47,568 bases of DNA from Desulfobulbaceae bacterium (GTDB taxonomy: Bacteria > Desulfobacterota > Desulfobulbia > Desulfobulbales > Desulfobulbaceae). The stretch covers positions 1-47,568 of the forward strand of contig JAMJFO010000024.1 in NCBI GenBank assembly GCA_023544645.1, read 5' to 3'. Every line of letters starts with the position of its first letter. Position 1 is the stretch's first letter. The translations under genes and the position numbers were made by a program. The notes under the pieces were generated by a model that was not told the DNA's origin, searched no databases, and was given only the letters and a program-made list of their open reading frames with translations. Of this stretch, positions 10,637 through 20,356 are shown piece by piece.

Positions 10637-10698
10637 TGCATCAAAGGGGGAAAAAATTGGAGTTGAGGAAAAAGAGAGGGAAGGAATCCAGGGCGGCG

Positions 10699-11178
10699 CT
10701 AACTGAAAATCTTTTCAACCTCTTGGGCAACATCCTGTTCATCTTCTTTCCTCGCAAGAGAAATTTCCTTAACGAGAAGGCTTTTGGCCGTATCCATCAT
10801 TTTTCGCTCACCATAAGACAACTCCTTATCATCACTGAGCAGATAGAGATCCCGAAGGACAGCCGCAACTTCAAACACCGAACCGGTTTTGATTTTTTCC
10901 ATATAATCACGGTACCGGCGATTCCAGGTCTGCGAACTGATTTTGATATCCCTCTCCATGAGAATGTCAATGACCTGCTCAACCTCTTCCCGAGAAATAA
11001 TGGCCCGAAGTCCGACATTACCGCTGTTCGCGGTCGGGATCATGATGGTCATATCATTTTCCAAAATCCTCATTACATAAAATTTCTGGCCGATACCGCC
11101 AATCGTCTGTGTCTCAATGGCCTCGATAACACCAACACCATGGGCTGGATATACTGCCATATCACCGGTTACAAACAC
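10699..11178 (-). CDS. carD: CarD/CdnL-family transcription regulator
   Basis: This 159-residue protein has the CarD_CdnL_TRCF domain at its N-terminus (MAVYPAHGVGVIEAIE), which binds the RNA polymerase beta subunit. An all-helical C-terminal domain (about 75-155) inserts at the upstream edge of the promoter bubble. Such proteins stabilise the open complex, notably at rRNA promoters, and are common in Deltaproteobacteria. The start is GTG (11176-11178), with an ideal AGGAGG five bases upstream. It sits among translation genes, which suits a role in tuning ribosome synthesis. Confidence 0.94.
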   Translation of the reverse strand: MFVTGDMAVYPAHGVGVIEAIETQTIGGIGQKFYVMRILENDMTIMIPTANSGNVGLRAIISREEVEQVIDILMERDIKISSQTWNRRYRDYMEKIKTGSVFEVAAVLRDLYLLSDDKELSYGERKMMDTAKSLLVKEISLARKEDEQDVAQEVEKIFS

Positions 11179-11329
11179 ATATTCCTCCTGGAAAATTGTT
11201 CAATAGACGCGCATTCCGCTCGAGAAGACACAAGAATGCTAACTTGACAAATGAACAATATACCATATTTTTCCCTTTTCGCAAAGGGTATTGTAACCTA
11301 CCGGAATGAAAGAAAAAACAAACGCATGT

Positions 11330-11935
11330 TCACAGCGCAGAGGTTTTTCCGCTGTTTATACTGTTCATTGCCGAACTGATTCCTTTCTCAATAAACAGAC
11401 TGACCCCTTGGGCAATCAGGTCCAGATTGCGCTGAAAGAGATCCCACTCTTCAGCCATAAAACCGGACAATACGAATCGCTCCACCGGCATGGCAGCTGT
11501 TTCCTCCTGATTGCGCGGATGCCCGATGCCTATTTTCAACCGGGCAAAATCACTGGTGCCCAGCTGGTTGACCAGGGAACGAATACCATTGTGCCCCCCT
11601 GCCCCGCCGCCACTAACCATTTTGATCCTGCCGCTGTCAAGGTCAAGGTCGTCGTGCAGCACCAGCAGATTGTCGAGATCCAGGTCAAAATACCTGGTAA
11701 ACGAAATAACGCAATCTCCTGAACGGTTCATATAGGTCATGGGCTTCAGGAGAAGCACCTTCTTTCCTGACAGCCGGGCAGAGCAGAAATGGCCCTGCAT
11801 TTTCTCAGTGCGGATTTCCAGGCCATTTTTTGCCGCAAAATAATCAAGGGCGATAAACCCGGCATTATGGCGGGTTTGTTGATACTGCGTACCCGGATTG
11901 CCAAGACCGACAATCAGCACCCTCTCTTCAGACAC
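11330..11935 (-). CDS. pth: Peptidyl-tRNA hydrolase
   Basis: This 201-residue enzyme frees tRNA from peptidyl-tRNA dropped by stalled ribosomes. It has the N-terminal signature GLGNPGTQYQQTRHNAGF with catalytic H23, then LLLKPMTYMNRSG and LVLHDDLDLDSGRIK, and GGAGGHNGIRSL near the middle. The start is GTG at 11933-11935, with AGGAG six bases upstream. It follows rplY across an intrinsic terminator, so it probably depends on read-through or its own promoter. The rplY-pth neighbourhood is widely conserved. Confidence 0.96.
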   Translation of the reverse strand: MSEERVLIVGLGNPGTQYQQTRHNAGFIALDYFAAKNGLEIRTEKMQGHFCSARLSGKKVLLLKPMTYMNRSGDCVISFTRYFDLDLDNLLVLHDDLDLDSGRIKMVSGGGAGGHNGIRSLVNQLGTSDFARLKIGIGHPRNQEETAAMPVERFVLSGFMAEEWDLFQRNLDLIAQGVSLFIEKGISSAMNSINSGKTSAL

Positions 11936-11958
11936 GGATTTCTCCTAGTTTAAAAATC

Positions 11959-11990
11959 ATAAAAAAAAAGCCGGAAATTTTCCGGCTTTT
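11959..11990 (-). terminator. Intrinsic terminator after rplY
   Basis: AAAGCCGGAAA (11967-11977) and TTTCCGGCTTT (11979-11989) form an 11-bp stem with a minimal loop. On the - strand it is followed by a T-run (complement of 11961-11969). It lies between the rplY stop and the pth start and should end the prs-rplY transcript. Confidence 0.82.
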
Positions 11991-12063
11991 GGCAAAAATT
12001 ATGTGAACTGACCTATATGCCGGGCCGGCAGAGGAGAGAGTCCGAAGCCGGCCGTCGTTTCCC

Positions 12064-12618
12064 TTACACCACGAGCACGAAAGGCTTGGCTCTCTTGCTG
12101 AGCATTTCCACCTTTTCCGGAAGCGCGATATCATCAAAAGTCAGGGATTCCCCCCGGCCAAGGCCTTTGATATCAACTTCGACATAATCCGGAATATCCA
12201 AGGGACATCCCTTCAACTTGATGGCAGTAGCCACCTTCTGCAGCTCACCGCCCAAATCAACTCCTTTAGGGGTGCCGGTATATTGCAGAGGCACGGTGAA
12301 AACGGCAGGTTTTTCGAGATCAATCTCCAGAAAATCGATATGAACCAGACTATCGGTCACCGGATTTTTCTGGATCTCCTGGACGAGAACATGACGCTGG
12401 GGCTTTTCATCACCGTCTATCTCCAGGGTGACGACTGCGTTCCGGCCATGGATAGCATACAGTTTCTTAAACATTTCAATGGCGTCGCACTGCAACGCCA
12501 CGGCATCGGCGCCGCCACTGTACAGCACCGCCGGGGTTTTGTCTTTCATTCGTAGTTGCCGGGATGCACCTTTGCCGAACACGGAACGAAATGCCGCCGG
12601 CATATTGACCTGGATCAT
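12064..12618 (-). CDS. rplY: 50S ribosomal protein bL25 (CTC form)
   Basis: This 184-residue bL25 is of the long TL5/CTC type. It has an N-terminal 5S-rRNA-binding beta-barrel (KGASRQLRMKDKTPAVLYSGG) and a C-terminal extension with the family's VPLQYTGTPKGVDLGGELQ and GLGRGESLTFDDI. It binds 5S rRNA in the central protuberance of the large subunit. The Shine-Dalgarno AAGGAGGT before the ATG is nearly perfect, as expected for a ribosomal protein. It follows prs by 45 bases, the standard prs-rplY pair. Confidence 0.96.
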   Translation of the reverse strand: MIQVNMPAAFRSVFGKGASRQLRMKDKTPAVLYSGGADAVALQCDAIEMFKKLYAIHGRNAVVTLEIDGDEKPQRHVLVQEIQKNPVTDSLVHIDFLEIDLEKPAVFTVPLQYTGTPKGVDLGGELQKVATAIKLKGCPLDIPDYVEVDIKGLGRGESLTFDDIALPEKVEMLSKRAKPFVLVV

Positions 12619-12663
12619 GGGTAAACCTCCTTACCTCTCAATATAACTTGTTAATTGCAGTTT

Positions 12664-13602
12664 TTATACAAACAGGTAACTGACAGAATCCTCTGAATGA
12701 ATACGACTGATCGCTTCACCAAGCAGCTCCGATACTGACAGCACCTTTATTTTATCACAATTTCGTGCATCTTCTCTCAGCGGGATGGAATTGGTCACCA
12801 CCAGGGACTTGATGCACGATTGCTCCAGCCGTGTTATAGCCGGACCGGACAGCACCGGATGGGAACAGCAGGCATGCACCTCTTTTGCCCCCCTGTCCAT
12901 AAGCTTTGCGGCCGCTCCACATAATGTTCCGGCGGTATCGACCATATCATCGAGCAGGACGGCGGTCTTGCCGGACACATCGCCAATGACATGCAATGCT
13001 TCGCATTCGTTGGCCCTTTCGCGGCGCTTGTCGATAATCGCCAGTTCCGCGTTCAACCGTTTGGCAAAGGCCCTGGTCCGTTCCACCCCGCCGGCATCGG
13101 GCGAAACCATGATGACATCATTAAAACTCTCCCGAATATACTTCAGGATCACCGGCGCGGCATACAGGTGATCAACCGGAATGTTAAAAAAACCCTGGAT
13201 CTGTCCGGCATGAAGGTCCATACACAGCACTCTTCGCGTTCCCACAGCCATGAGCATTTCGGCCACCGCCTTGGAAGTGATGGGCACCCTCGGCCGTACC
13301 TTCCTGTCCTGGCGGGCATAACCATAGTATGGGATAACCGCGGTAATTCGCCGGGCTGAAGCTCTGCGCAAGGCATCAATCATGATAATCAGCTCCATCA
13401 GGTGATCGTTGACCGGCGGGCATGTCGGCTGCACAACGAATACATCCGTACCACGGACGTTCTCCCCTATTTCCACGGAAATTTCACCATCGCTGAATTT
13501 TTTTACTTCAGCTTTTGAAAGGGGTTCGCCGAGATACTTACATATCTCCTCGGCCATTTCCCTGTTGGCATTACCACTAAAAATTTTCATTCGATTTGGC
13601 AT
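12664..13602 (-). CDS. prs: Ribose-phosphate pyrophosphokinase
   Basis: PRPP synthetase makes phosphoribosyl pyrophosphate from ribose 5-phosphate and ATP for nucleotide, histidine and tryptophan synthesis. The frame extends upstream to a TTG at 13659. I chose the ATG at 13602, preceded by GAGG 8 bases upstream, giving 312 residues, the usual size, beginning [20 protein letters not shown]. Visible motifs include [12 protein letters not shown], the ATP-binding [10 protein letters not shown], the flexible [12 protein letters not shown] loop and the PRPP-binding [10 protein letters not shown]. It lies between tRNA-Gln and rplY. Confidence 0.95.
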   Translation of the reverse strand: MPNRMKIFSGNANREMAEEICKYLGEPLSKAEVKKFSDGEISVEIGENVRGTDVFVVQPTCPPVNDHLMELIIMIDALRRASARRITAVIPYYGYARQDRKVRPRVPITSKAVAEMLMAVGTRRVLCMDLHAGQIQGFFNIPVDHLYAAPVILKYIRESFNDVIMVSPDAGGVERTRAFAKRLNAELAIIDKRRERANECEALHVIGDVSGKTAVLLDDMVDTAGTLCGAAAKLMDRGAKEVHACCSHPVLSGPAITRLEQSCIKSLVVTNSIPLREDARNCDKIKVLSVSELLGEAISRIHSEDSVSYLFV

Positions 13603-13732
13603 ATCCCCTGCCTCTTCAGTAATGATTGCCGGCCGCGTAAAACGCTGAACCTCCGACAATGGGCGTTTTTCGCCGTTGCTTGCGCCGCAAGCTCAAATTA
13701 TCCAACAGACCTGTTGCAAAGTCATCAATGTC

Positions 13733-13807
13733 TGGCTGGGGCGGCAGGATTCGAACCTGCGAATGCAAGAGTCAAAGTCTTGTGTCTTACCGCTTGACGA
13801 CGCCCCA
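13733..13807 (-). tRNA. tRNA-Gln (anticodon TTG)
   Basis: On the - strand the sequence folds as a cloverleaf with acceptor stem TGGGGCG/CGCCCCA, an anticodon arm CAAGA-CTTTGAC-TCTTG reading TTG, and a T-arm GCAGG-TTCGAAT-CCTGC. The CCA end is encoded (complement of 13733-13735). It lies between ispE and prs, as is common in bacteria. It is the substrate of the glutaminyl-tRNA synthetase encoded about 5 kb away. Confidence 0.96.
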
Positions 13808-13832
13808 TTCCTATTACCGACATAAAGGGCGG

Positions 13833-14747
13833 TCAGGACTGCAAGGGATCGACAAGGAATGTGCCCCGATATTCCCTTTGCAGCTCCTGCGCGCAGGCAG
13901 CAGCCTTTTCCGCCTTGCCCGCCCCAAACAATCCAAAAACAGTCGGGCCGCTGCCGGACATCATCGCTGCAGCGGCTCCGCTGTGGATCAGCCTCATCTT
14001 GAGCTGATCAATTTCCCGGTAATGGCTGGATGTCACCTGTTCAAGGTCGTTGACCAGCTCACCCGGCCTGATGGCTCTGCCGGCAAACTTGCGCTGCGCA
14101 TCACCAACCGCATCCGGGTTATCAAAATAACGCAGGTTATTAATATTTTGCCCAACTGTCAATGCAAATTTCTCATAAACCCATTGGGTAGAAACGGAAA
14201 AACCCGGATTTACAACAAGAATACGAAATCCGGACAGGGGCACAGCCTGATGAAGTTTTTCACCTATGCCCGTTGCCCAAACAACAGGTTGCCGGGCGAT
14301 AAAAAACGGCACATCCGCCCCGAGAAGCAGTCCCATCGCCCGCAGTTCACTTTCCGGGCATGCAGTGGCATACAGCTGGTCGAGCCCCAGGAGAACGGCA
14401 GCGGCATCGCTTGATCCACCTCCAAGGCCGGCAGCTGCCGGGATGGACTTGTACAGGGTGATGGCTACGCCGGTCCTGCCGCCCCGCAACCGATCCTGCA
14501 TTTTTTGCTGAAATATCCGCGCTGCCCGAAAAGCGAGATTGGTTTCATCCGCGGGCAGATCACTGTCCGGGCAGTGCAACTGAATGCCGGCCGGTATTTT
14601 TTCCAACTCGACCCGGTCATACAAAGAAATCTTCTGCATCAGGGTGGCGAGATAATGGTAGCCATCCTCCCGGCGCCCCGTCACCCTGAGATACAGGTTG
14701 ACCTTGGCCGGGGCCAGCAGGCTGACCCGGTTTTGCGACAGCCCCAC
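13833..14747 (-). CDS. ispE: 4-diphosphocytidyl-2-C-methyl-D-erythritol kinase
   Basis: This 304-residue GHMP kinase is the fourth enzyme of the MEP route to isoprenoid precursors. The ATP-binding motif PAAAGLGGGSSDAA lies at 103-116. The N-terminal APAKVNLYLRVTGRREDGYH holds the catalytic lysine region, and GADVPFF holds the catalytic aspartate. The start is GTG at 14745-14747, with AAGGA five bases upstream. It lies 10 bases after the DUF1844 gene and just before tRNA-Gln and prs, a conserved arrangement. Confidence 0.96.
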   Translation of the reverse strand: MGLSQNRVSLLAPAKVNLYLRVTGRREDGYHYLATLMQKISLYDRVELEKIPAGIQLHCPDSDLPADETNLAFRAARIFQQKMQDRLRGGRTGVAITLYKSIPAAAGLGGGSSDAAAVLLGLDQLYATACPESELRAMGLLLGADVPFFIARQPVVWATGIGEKLHQAVPLSGFRILVVNPGFSVSTQWVYEKFALTVGQNINNLRYFDNPDAVGDAQRKFAGRAIRPGELVNDLEQVTSSHYREIDQLKMRLIHSGAAAAMMSGSGPTVFGLFGAGKAEKAAACAQELQREYRGTFLVDPLQS

Positions 14748-14757
14748 TCTTTTCCTT

Positions 14758-15090
14758 CTATCTGTGGGCAGCGCTGTCTTTTGCCTTCACAAACCGCATC
14801 TTGAGATCATACAGGATATTGGCCAGCAGCTGATTCTCGTCCTTATCGAGATTCCCCGTGGTCTTGTCGCGCAACAGGGCCAGGGTATCGATGGTGTGCT
14901 TGACCAGTTCCAGATTCACTGTTTTCTCCCCGCTTTCCGGATGGGTCAGCTCACCGAGATGGAAAAGCGCCGTGGTATTCAGCGACAGGACAAGGCTGGT
15001 AAAGGTCACTTCCGGCATAACGCATCTGCCGGCTTCATTCCTGACCTTTCCTTCGGGACACGGTCTGCTGTTTTGCGGCTGTTCACTCAT
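14758..15090 (-). CDS. DUF1844 family protein
   Basis: This 110-residue cytoplasmic protein has the DUF1844 signature (VTFTSLVLSLNTTALFHLGEL, then NLELVKHTIDTLALLRDKTTGNLDKDENQLL). A short N-terminal stretch with two cysteines (C11, C23) precedes it. The biochemical role of the family is unknown. It sits 10 bases before ispE and 51 bases after serA, and in Deltaproteobacteria the family is often found next to ispE or serA. Co-transcription with both is likely. Confidence 0.9.
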   Translation of the reverse strand: MSEQPQNSRPCPEGKVRNEAGRCVMPEVTFTSLVLSLNTTALFHLGELTHPESGEKTVNLELVKHTIDTLALLRDKTTGNLDKDENQLLANILYDLKMRFVKAKDSAAHR

Positions 15091-15141
15091 GACTGATCAC
15101 CGTTTGCATAATTCCGACAGGCTCCCGGACAACCGGGACTG

Positions 15142-16740
15142 TTAGTTTTCGTATTTCGGCAGCTCCACAACCATGGCATCTTCAATATGCTCAAGGGCGC
15201 GGACCTGGCCCAGCAGCTCCTTGGAAATCCGGGCATCCGTATTCAGCAGAATAACATTCTGCCTGGATTCCTCCTCACGGCCGACGGTCATGAGAGAAAT
15301 ATTGACATTGGCGGCCCCCAGGGTCGTTCCGAGGGCGCCGATAACACCCGGTATATCTTTATTATACACCAGCAGCATTGGCCCGGAAGGAAGAGCTTCC
15401 AGGCGAAACGAGTTAAGCCGCACCAGGCGGGGCTCTTTCTTGCCGAAAACTGTTCCGGCCATCATGTTCGTCCCGTCGGTGGTCTTGACCGTTACCCGCA
15501 TGAGGTTGGTGAAATCAGAAGCCTGTTCACTCCTGGACTCAACGACCCGGATGCCTCTCTCCTTGGCGATAAGCGGCGCATTGACGTAGTTAACCGCATC
15601 CTGAAGGATCGGGGTAAACAATCCCTTGAGGAACGAAACCGTCACCGGGTTAGTATCCAGGGAAGCCAGATCGCCATTAAACTCAATATTGACTTCCTCG
15701 ACTCCGCCCCGGGCTATCTGCATATGCAGCGAACCAAGCATTTCGCCCAGGGTGATATACGGTCCCAGCGAAGCCAGAACATCATCACTGACCGAAGGCA
15801 CGTTGACTGCATTGCGAACAACGCCTTTCAGGAGATAATCGGCCACCTGTTCGGCAATTGCCGACGCCACGTTCTCCTGGGCTTCACTGGTGGAAGCGCC
15901 CAGGTGCGGTGTGCAGATAAAATTCTTCAGGCCAAGGAGCGGAGTTGTTTCAAGACTTGTAGGCTCCTTCTCAAACACATCCAAGGCAGCGCCGGCGATC
16001 TGTCCCTCGGACAGCGCTTTATACAGAGCTTCCTCATCAACGACCCCGCCGCGGGCGCAGTCAACGATCATGGCGTCATTCTTCATGTTGGCAAAGAACT
16101 CGGTGGAAAGCAGATGATGCGTTTCCTTGGTCAACGGCGTGTGCACCGTTATAAAATCGGCCCGTTTCGCCAGCTCCGTCAGGTCAACAAGTTCGACACC
16201 GATCTTCTCCATCATTTCCGGGGGCATATGCGGATCATAAGCGATGACTTTCATCTTCAGCCCCTGGGCGCGGTTGGCGACAATGGAACCGATGCGGCCG
16301 ATACCGACGATGCCCAGCGTCTTGCCGGAGACCTCCCGACCCATGAAGCTTTTCTTTTCCCACTTGCCGGCCTTCATGGAAGCGGTTGCCTGGGGAATGT
16401 TGCGGGCCAGGGACATGAACATGGCAATGGAATGTTCAGCCGCCGTGGTGGCGTTGCCATCCGGTGCGTTCATCACCACAATCCCCTTCTGGCTGGCAGC
16501 GGGGATATCGACATTATCCAGGCCGATGCCGGCGCGGCCGACCACCTGCAGCCTGGTGGCGGCTTCAATAATATCCTCGCGAACCTTTGTCGCACTGCGG
16601 ATAACAAGTCCATCGTACTGAGGGATGATTGCCTTCAGTTCTTCTGGCGGCAGGCCGGTTTTAACGTCTACTTCAAGGCCGGCGTCCCGGAGAATTTTTT
16701 CTCCAACGGGCGCCAGATTGTCACTGATCAGTACCTTCAT
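15142..16740 (-). CDS. serA: D-3-phosphoglycerate dehydrogenase
   Basis: This is the first enzyme of serine synthesis, oxidising 3-phosphoglycerate with NAD. I chose the ATG at 16738-16740, preceded by GAGGAG five bases upstream, giving 532 residues; a longer frame to 16779 adds 13 unrelated residues. The NAD-binding motif GIVGIGRIG lies at about 143-151, and CTPHLGAST holds the catalytic histidine. An allosteric-substrate-binding domain (about 320-450) and a C-terminal ACT domain (about 455-532) for serine feedback mark the long form. It probably starts the transcript running into DUF1844 and ispE. Confidence 0.96.
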   Translation of the reverse strand: MKVLISDNLAPVGEKILRDAGLEVDVKTGLPPEELKAIIPQYDGLVIRSATKVREDIIEAATRLQVVGRAGIGLDNVDIPAASQKGIVVMNAPDGNATTAAEHSIAMFMSLARNIPQATASMKAGKWEKKSFMGREVSGKTLGIVGIGRIGSIVANRAQGLKMKVIAYDPHMPPEMMEKIGVELVDLTELAKRADFITVHTPLTKETHHLLSTEFFANMKNDAMIVDCARGGVVDEEALYKALSEGQIAGAALDVFEKEPTSLETTPLLGLKNFICTPHLGASTSEAQENVASAIAEQVADYLLKGVVRNAVNVPSVSDDVLASLGPYITLGEMLGSLHMQIARGGVEEVNIEFNGDLASLDTNPVTVSFLKGLFTPILQDAVNYVNAPLIAKERGIRVVESRSEQASDFTNLMRVTVKTTDGTNMMAGTVFGKKEPRLVRLNSFRLEALPSGPMLLVYNKDIPGVIGALGTTLGAANVNISLMTVGREEESRQNVILLNTDARISKELLGQVRALEHIEDAMVVELPKYEN

Positions 16741-16802
16741 TACTCTCCTCTTGGAACCTGTTATTGCATATATACTCATTGATTTTTAGACAAGAAAGAG
16801 GA

Positions 16803-16831
16803 AATATAACGTTAATCCGTACAGACGACAA
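16803..16831 (-). promoter_or_regulatory. serA: Probable serA promoter
   Basis: On the - strand TTGTCG (complement of 16826-16831), 17 bases, then TATATT (complement of 16803-16808) match the sigma-70 consensus at 4/6 and 5/6. It lies about 60 bases upstream of the serA ATG in the divergent serA-gltX gap. Confidence 0.5.
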
Positions 16832-16898
16832 CAAGAAATTATGTCCGGCCCTCAGCGTCAGGTCATGGTGTTTTTCCATGGGGAAAGGAGCTTCTGCC

Positions 16899-16927
16899 TT
16901 GAATAAACCACTGTGACACGATATAAA
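16899..16927 (+). promoter_or_regulatory. gltX: Probable gltX-glnS promoter
   Basis: TTGAAT (16899-16904), 17 bases, then TATAAA (16922-16927) match the sigma-70 consensus at 4/6 and 5/6 with ideal spacing. It lies 84 bases before the gltX ATG, so the leader is short. No T-box-like structure is apparent. Confidence 0.6.
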
Positions 16928-17011
16928 GGCCTCGACTGAAGGCTGCACGATCAGCAAAAAAATGAACCATCCGGGTTTACCACCGGATGCCCTGATAAAA
17001 GAGGAATACCC

Positions 17012-18502
17012 ATGACTGAAGTCCGCGTCCGCTTTCCACCCAGCCCCACCGGTTACCTGCATATCGGCGGCGCCCGCACCGCCCTGCTCAACTGGCTGTA
17101 CGCCAGAAAGACCGGGGGCAAATTCATCCTGCGTATCGAAGATACCGATGCCGAACGCTCGACCCAGGAGTCCATAGAGGGCATCCTCGACGGTCTGCGC
17201 TGGCTCGGCCTGGACTGGGACGAAGGCCCTTACTTTCAGACCGAGTATGCCGAAGATCATATACGGGCCGCGCAGGAACTGATGCAATCCGGTCATGCCT
17301 ACAAATGCTTCTGCACCAAGGAAGACCTGGACGCAAAGCGTGAAGCGGCAATGGCCGCCAAAAAGGACGTTCGTTATGACGGCGCCTGCCGCAACCTGAG
17401 CCCCGAGGAAATTGCGGACAAGGAAGCAGCAGGGATCCCCTCGGTGGTCCGCTTCAGGGTGCCGGAAAAACAGGGCAACGCCGGCTACGACGACAAGGTG
17501 CTTGGCCGCATCGAACAGTCCTACAGCGAAATCTCCGACTTTGTCATTGTTCGCTCCAATGGAAATCCCCTCTACCTGCTCTGCAATGTGGTGGACGATA
17601 TCCGTGACCGGATAACCCATATCATCCGCGGGCAGGACCATAAAGACAATACCATCCGCCAGGTCCTGCTGTACGAGGCTCTGGGCGCGTCAATCCCGGT
17701 TTTCGCCCACATGCCGCTCACCCTGGACACGCAAAAGGCCAAAATTTCCAAACGCAGTCATGGCGAGATTGTGGCGGTTCAGTGGTACCGGGCCAACGGC
17801 TTTCTTCCCTGGGCCGTGGTCAACTTTCTCTGCCTGCTCGGCTGGTCCCCCGGGGACGACCGGGAAATATTCTCCAGGGAGGAGCTCATCGAAGCCTTCA
17901 CCCTGGAGCGCATTAACAAGTCCAATGCCATATTCAATTACCGTAAAGATGACCCGAAATTCATCACCGACCCGAAACTGCTCAACATCAACGCTCATTA
18001 CCTGCGTGCCATGCCCCTCGACGAACTGGGCGCTCTGGTAAAAAAAGAGCTTGAAGCGGCCAGCATCTGGAACGAAGCCTATGATTCCTCCCGGGAACAA
18101 TGGTATCTCAAGACCCTGGACCTCATCCGGGAGCGGTTCTACACCCTGAAGGATTTTGTCACCCTGGGCCGGGCCTACTTTGCCGAGGACTACAGGATTG
18201 ACGAAAAACCGCTGAAAAAAAATATTCTCAAGCACCCGGACCTCAGGCAATGGTTCCCCATGCTGGCGGACCGGTTTGCTGCGCTGGATGCCTTTGACAA
18301 GGAAACAGCCGAAGCCGCCACCAGGCAGCTGGCCGAGGAGCTGGACATCAAACCGGGTATTCTGATCAACGGCATGCGGACCGCGCTGACCGGCCAGTTG
18401 GCCGGCCCAAGCATGTTTGACGTGCTGGAGACTTTAGGAAAAGACCGGGTTGTGCAACGACTGCGCAACAGCAACCGCCTCTTTGAGACCACAGAAGGAT
18501 AA
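17012..18502 (+). CDS. gltX: Glutamyl-tRNA synthetase
   Basis: This 496-residue class I synthetase charges tRNA-Glu. The HIGH-type motif appears as HIGG (17-20) in FPPSPTGYLHIGG, the normal form for bacterial GluRS. The KMSKS-type loop is KISKR at 244-248. A full C-terminal anticodon-binding domain follows. GAGGA lies about 7 bases before the ATG. It is followed after 12 bases by glnS. With a dedicated glutaminyl-tRNA synthetase present, this enzyme is probably discriminating and need not mischarge tRNA-Gln. Confidence 0.97.
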   Translation: MTEVRVRFPPSPTGYLHIGGARTALLNWLYARKTGGKFILRIEDTDAERSTQESIEGILDGLRWLGLDWDEGPYFQTEYAEDHIRAAQELMQSGHAYKCFCTKEDLDAKREAAMAAKKDVRYDGACRNLSPEEIADKEAAGIPSVVRFRVPEKQGNAGYDDKVLGRIEQSYSEISDFVIVRSNGNPLYLLCNVVDDIRDRITHIIRGQDHKDNTIRQVLLYEALGASIPVFAHMPLTLDTQKAKISKRSHGEIVAVQWYRANGFLPWAVVNFLCLLGWSPGDDREIFSREELIEAFTLERINKSNAIFNYRKDDPKFITDPKLLNINAHYLRAMPLDELGALVKKELEAASIWNEAYDSSREQWYLKTLDLIRERFYTLKDFVTLGRAYFAEDYRIDEKPLKKNILKHPDLRQWFPMLADRFAALDAFDKETAEAATRQLAEELDIKPGILINGMRTALTGQLAGPSMFDVLETLGKDRVVQRLRNSNRLFETTEG

Positions 18503-18514
18503 CAGGGAACAATC

Positions 18515-20227
18515 ATGCCAAAAACCACTGGTAACGAACTTCCATCCCTTGATGAAGGAAGCAGGAAACTGGATTTCATCCGGGCCATCATTGCCGAGGA
18601 CCTCAAATCCGGCAAACACCGGCAGGTAGTCACCCGTTTCCCCCCGGAACCCAATGGCTTCCTCCACATCGGCCATGCCAAATCGATCTGCCTCAACTTC
18701 GGCATTGCCCGGGAAAACAACTCAATCTGCCACCTGCGCTTTGACGATACCAACCCAGGGAAGGAATCCACCGAATATGTCGAGGCCATCAAGACCGATG
18801 TGCACTGGCTGGGATTCGACTGGGGAGAGCACCTTTACTATGCCTCCGACTATTTTGACCGGCTTCATGACTATGCCGTCCAGCTCATCAACATGGGCAG
18901 GGCTTACGTCTGCGATCTGAGCGGAGACGAGATCCGCGAACAGCGCGGAACCCTGACCGAACCGGGAAAGCAGAGCCCGTACCGCAACCGCTCGGTTGAA
19001 GAAAATCTTACCCTTTTCAGCCGCATGCGAAACGGTGATTTTGCCGATGGCGCCTGCGTCCTGCGGGCAAAAATAGACATGGCCTCACCAAACATCCTCA
19101 TGCGCGATCCGGTGCTCTACCGTATTCTCAAAACCAGCCATCACCGGACCGGCGACAAGTGGTGCATCTACCCGATGTATGACTTCACCCACTGCCTTTC
19201 CGACATGATTGAAGGCATAACCCATTCACTCTGCACCCTGGAGTTTGAAAACAACCGGCCGCTGTACGACTGGGTCCTCTATACCCTGCAGACCCCCTGT
19301 CACCCCCGGCAGATCGAATTCGCCCGGCTCAACATCAACTATACGGTGATGAGCAAACGCAAACTGCTGCAGCTGGTCAACGAAGGCCATGTCAGCGGCT
19401 GGGACGATCCGCGCATGCTGACCATCTCCGGGCTCCGCCGCCGCGGCTACACGCCGGCGTCCATCCGCGGCTTCTGCGACACCATCGGTGTCGGCCGCAA
19501 GGAATCATGGATCGACATGGGTGTGCTGGAAAACGCGGTCCGGGAAGACCTGAACGATACCGCGCCGCGGGTCCTCGGGGTGCTCAAGCCGCTGAAGGTA
19601 GTGATCACCAACTACCCGGAGGACCGGGAAGAGGAATTTATCGCCCAGAACCATCCCAAGGACCCGGACATGGGAACAAGAACGGTGCCTTTCTGCCGGG
19701 AACTGTTCATAGAGGCGGATGACTTCATGGAAGACCCGCCCAAAAAATTCTTCCGTCTGGGACCGGGCCGCGAAGTACGGCTGCGTTATGCCTATCTCGT
19801 CACCTGCCGGGAGGTTGTCAAGGATGACAAAGGTGAAATAATCGAACTCCACTGCACCTATGACCCTGAAACCCGCGGAGGTTCAGCGCCGGACGGACGC
19901 AAGGTCAAGGGCACCATCCACTGGGTCTCGGCCCGGCACGGGATCCCTGCCGAGGTTCGCCTGTACGACCGCCTTTTCACCGTTGAGCACCCGGACATGG
20001 ACAAAGAAAGGGACTTCAAGGAATTTCTTAATCCAACATCACTTGAAGTACTTGACAACTGCGTACTTGAGCCATCGCTCAAAGACGCCTCGCCGGACAA
20101 CCGGTACCAGTTTGAGCGCCAGGGCTACTTCTGCCTTGATGCCGGAGACTCATCGCCGGACAAGCCGGTCTTCAACCGCATCGTCACCCTGCGCGACACC
20201 TGGGCAAAAATGACCGGAAAAAGATAA
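18515..20227 (+). CDS. glnS: Glutaminyl-tRNA synthetase
   Basis: This 570-residue class I synthetase charges tRNA-Gln directly. It has [15 protein letters not shown] with HIGH at 51-54, the KMSKS-type MSKRK at 279-283, and the two C-terminal beta-barrel anticodon-binding domains. Bacterial GlnRS is thought to derive from an ancient transfer from eukaryotes and is absent from many lineages, which use amidation of Glu-tRNA-Gln instead. It follows gltX by 12 bases, so both share one transcript. Its natural partner, tRNA-Gln(TTG), is at 13733-13807. Confidence 0.97.
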   Translation: MPKTTGNELPSLDEGSRKLDFIRAIIAEDLKSGKHRQVVTRFPPEPNGFLHIGHAKSICLNFGIARENNSICHLRFDDTNPGKESTEYVEAIKTDVHWLGFDWGEHLYYASDYFDRLHDYAVQLINMGRAYVCDLSGDEIREQRGTLTEPGKQSPYRNRSVEENLTLFSRMRNGDFADGACVLRAKIDMASPNILMRDPVLYRILKTSHHRTGDKWCIYPMYDFTHCLSDMIEGITHSLCTLEFENNRPLYDWVLYTLQTPCHPRQIEFARLNINYTVMSKRKLLQLVNEGHVSGWDDPRMLTISGLRRRGYTPASIRGFCDTIGVGRKESWIDMGVLENAVREDLNDTAPRVLGVLKPLKVVITNYPEDREEEFIAQNHPKDPDMGTRTVPFCRELFIEADDFMEDPPKKFFRLGPGREVRLRYAYLVTCREVVKDDKGEIIELHCTYDPETRGGSAPDGRKVKGTIHWVSARHGIPAEVRLYDRLFTVEHPDMDKERDFKEFLNPTSLEVLDNCVLEPSLKDASPDNRYQFERQGYFCLDAGDSSPDKPVFNRIVTLRDTWAKMTGKR

Positions 20228-20356
20228 TACCTGGATGGAGCAGGAACAAAAGCTTTTTTGCAAGGATCATTAACGCCGAATAAAAAACTTTTCAACACCT
20301 GTCATCATGGACATACATAAGTGATCCAGGCAGGGAGGAACCCCTATTCCCGTGCC

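Noticed and set aside
13603-13659. Longer prs start at TTG 13659
   Set aside because: It adds 19 residues not seen in PRPP synthetases. The ATG at 13602 has a Shine-Dalgarno site and the conserved N-terminus.
13659-14414. 251-codon + strand frame containing GWGGRIRTCE
   Set aside because: It is antisense to tRNA-Gln and ispE and is another tRNA-derived false translation.
15187-16782. 531-codon open frame on the + strand, antisense to serA
   Set aside because: It is a shadow of serA: the - strand frame has all dehydrogenase and ACT motifs and a good ribosome site, while this frame has no recognisable domain and a His/Gln-rich composition typical of reverse-complement frames.
16721-17641. 306-codon - strand frame opposite gltX
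   Set aside because: It is antisense to gltX and reaches back into the serA gap. The protein is unrecognisable, and the divergent promoters lie inside it.
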